From an uncultured Bacillota bacterium (GTDB lineage Bacteria > Bacillota_I > Bacilli_A > RFN20 > CAG-631), in assembly GCA_902491575.1 (NCBI GenBank), contig CABUID010000012.1:1-61190 (forward strand): a stretch of 61,190 bases of DNA, given 5' to 3'. Every line of letters starts with the position of its first letter. The stretch's first letter is position 1. Made by a program: the position numbers and the translations under genes. The notes under the pieces were generated by a model that was given only the letters and a program-made list of their open reading frames with translations, ran no database searches and had not been told where the DNA came from. Shown piece after piece: positions 60,194-61,190 of the stretch.

Positions 60194-61190
60194 TATTTCT
60201 TTACCTTTAATTTAACAATTGTGGCTCCTGCTCCCCCTTCATTATAGCCACCTAATGCATATTCTTCTACATATTTATTATTTTTTAAATAATCATGTAC
60301 CGCTTTCCTTAATGCTCCCGTACCAAAGCCATGTATAACACTCACTTGATGATAGTGAACAAGCATTGCTGCATCAAGATAATTTCTTAAAGCAATGAGG
60401 GCCTCATCTACATGCATACCGATAAGATTGACACTCATTGGTATGTTTTTTTCCATTGCTTTAAAAGACGCTATTTTGACTCTCTTTTTATCTTCTTTTA
60501 TTTTTGGTTTTACTACTTTTTCTAGTTCTTTTAATGAAACAATTAAAGTCGTATTCTTTGAGGATATAACGCATTTATTTCCTTTTATTTCTTTAACCGT
60601 TGCATAGGTATCCGTCGTAGATAATTTTACTTCGTCACCCACATGTATCTCATCCTTTTCTTTTATATGTTCTTGAGAATCCGATTCTATTAATTGATCT
60701 AATTTTTCGAAAGCTTGATTTTTTAAGTGATGCTTTAAACCTTCTTTTTGACTATTACTTTTAAATTCATCGATAATTTGCTGAATTTCTAAGTAGGCTT
60801 CTTCAATCATTTCATTTTTCTTTTTACTACTATCCTGATAAGTTTTTTCTAACTCACTTTGAATTTTTCTTTTCTCCATTTCTACTTCATTGATTTGAAT
60901 ATTTAATTGATTTTCTTTATCTTGTAATTGTTGAAGAATTTCGTTTTCTTGTTTTAATTTATTGGATAATTCATCAATGATAGCATCAAGATGTTGAACT
61001 TGTTCATTTTTATATTGTCGTGCTTTAACAATGATTTCCTCTTTTAAACCTAAGCGTGAAGAAATTTCAAGTGCATAACTTCTGCCTACTACATTTAATA
61101 AAAGTTTATAAGTAGGAAGTAATGTCGTATCATCAAATCCCATTGAAGCTAAAGTAATTTGCGAATTTTCCTTTGCATAATCTTTAATTC
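60193..61190 (-). CDS. mutS2: MutS2 family protein, C-terminal part (5' cut by window edge)
   Basis: The frame is open to the window edge. The edge codons give IKDYAKENSQITLASMGFDD, the end of the MutS2 ATPase domain, so the ATG at 61143 is internal. Visible parts are the last ATPase segment, a long coiled coil (about 60-130), a KOW-like linker and the Smr nuclease domain (VNLIGMHVDEAL, VIHGFGTGALRKAV). MutS2 suppresses recombination and rescues collided ribosomes. It runs into uvrC. Confidence 0.93.
   Translation of the reverse strand, partial: IKDYAKENSQITLASMGFDDTTLLPTYKLLLNVVGRSYALEISSRLGLKEEIIVKARQYKNEQVQHLDAIIDELSNKLKQENEILQQLQDKENQLNIQINEVEMEKRKIQSELEKTYQDSSKKKNEMIEEAYLEIQQIIDEFKSNSQKEGLKHHLKNQAFEKLDQLIESDSQEHIKEKDEIHVGDEVKLSTTDTYATVKEIKGNKCVISSKNTTLIVSLKELEKVVKPKIKEDKKRVKIASFKAMEKNIPMSVNLIGMHVDEALIALRNYLDAAMLVHYHQVSVIHGFGTGALRKAVHDYLKNNKYVEEYALGGYNEGGAGATIVKLKVKK

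Overview
This is AT-rich DNA (roughly 30% GC by eye) from a low-GC Gram-positive bacterium using the standard code: TGA acts as a stop, for example at the ends of the genes at 21912 and 56255. Lipoprotein and SipW-type signals, a CsoR/CopA copper pair, an FatA-type acyl-ACP thioesterase, an NAD-linked [FeFe]-hydrogenase and strong AGGAGG ribosome sites suggest an anaerobic, probably host-associated Firmicute of the Erysipelotrichia or a related Bacilli lineage. That placement is an inference. No rRNA, tRNA or CRISPR array was seen.

Layout. 1-313: right end of an IS481/IS3-like element. 339-3903: paired ABC exporters. 4140-5974: two small membrane proteins and an iron-type alcohol dehydrogenase. 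6011-7760: truB-ribF. 7916-11289: acyltransferase, GT8 glycosyltransferase and a GT8-acyltransferase fusion, probably for a glycolipid. 11569-12030: Cys-rich surface-type protein. 12144-15015: csoR-copA under a near-consensus copper promoter; copA carries a fused CopZ domain with its own in-frame start and ribosome site. 15161-15526: unknown protein.

15598-25633 (minus strand): a type IV pilus-like operon with two small membrane proteins, a 633-residue prepilin with a beta-helix-like body, a likely major prepilin, three minor prepilin-like proteins, and PilM-, PilD-, PilC- and PilB-like proteins. 26005-28718 (plus strand): a small serine recombinase and a cytoplasmic six-hairpin glycosidase-like protein. 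28773-39368 (minus strand): a second fibre-type operon with a TasA-like protein, further SipW-type substrates, a SipW signal peptidase and a 1984-residue secreted repeat protein. The giant prepilin and the giant secreted protein share glycine-rich GLUG-like repeats, so the two neighbouring machineries may build one surface structure. This is the most interesting part of the window.

39615-42907: housekeeping genes (thioesterase, Sel1-repeat protein, SurE, RDD protein). 42966-50655: an AfuABC/FbpABC-type importer (minus) divergent from two tandem class II aldolases and mannose-6-phosphate isomerase (plus), with a cre-like operator inside the importer promoter; sugar-phosphate import is a plausible reading. 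50798-51817: GerMN protein. 51929-56057: hydCBA. 56255-58409: an IbrB/IbrA-like pair (ParB-like plus PP-loop PAPS-reductase-like) with a small LuxR/GerE-type regulator. 58436-61190: uvrC and the 3' part of mutS2, cut by the window edge.
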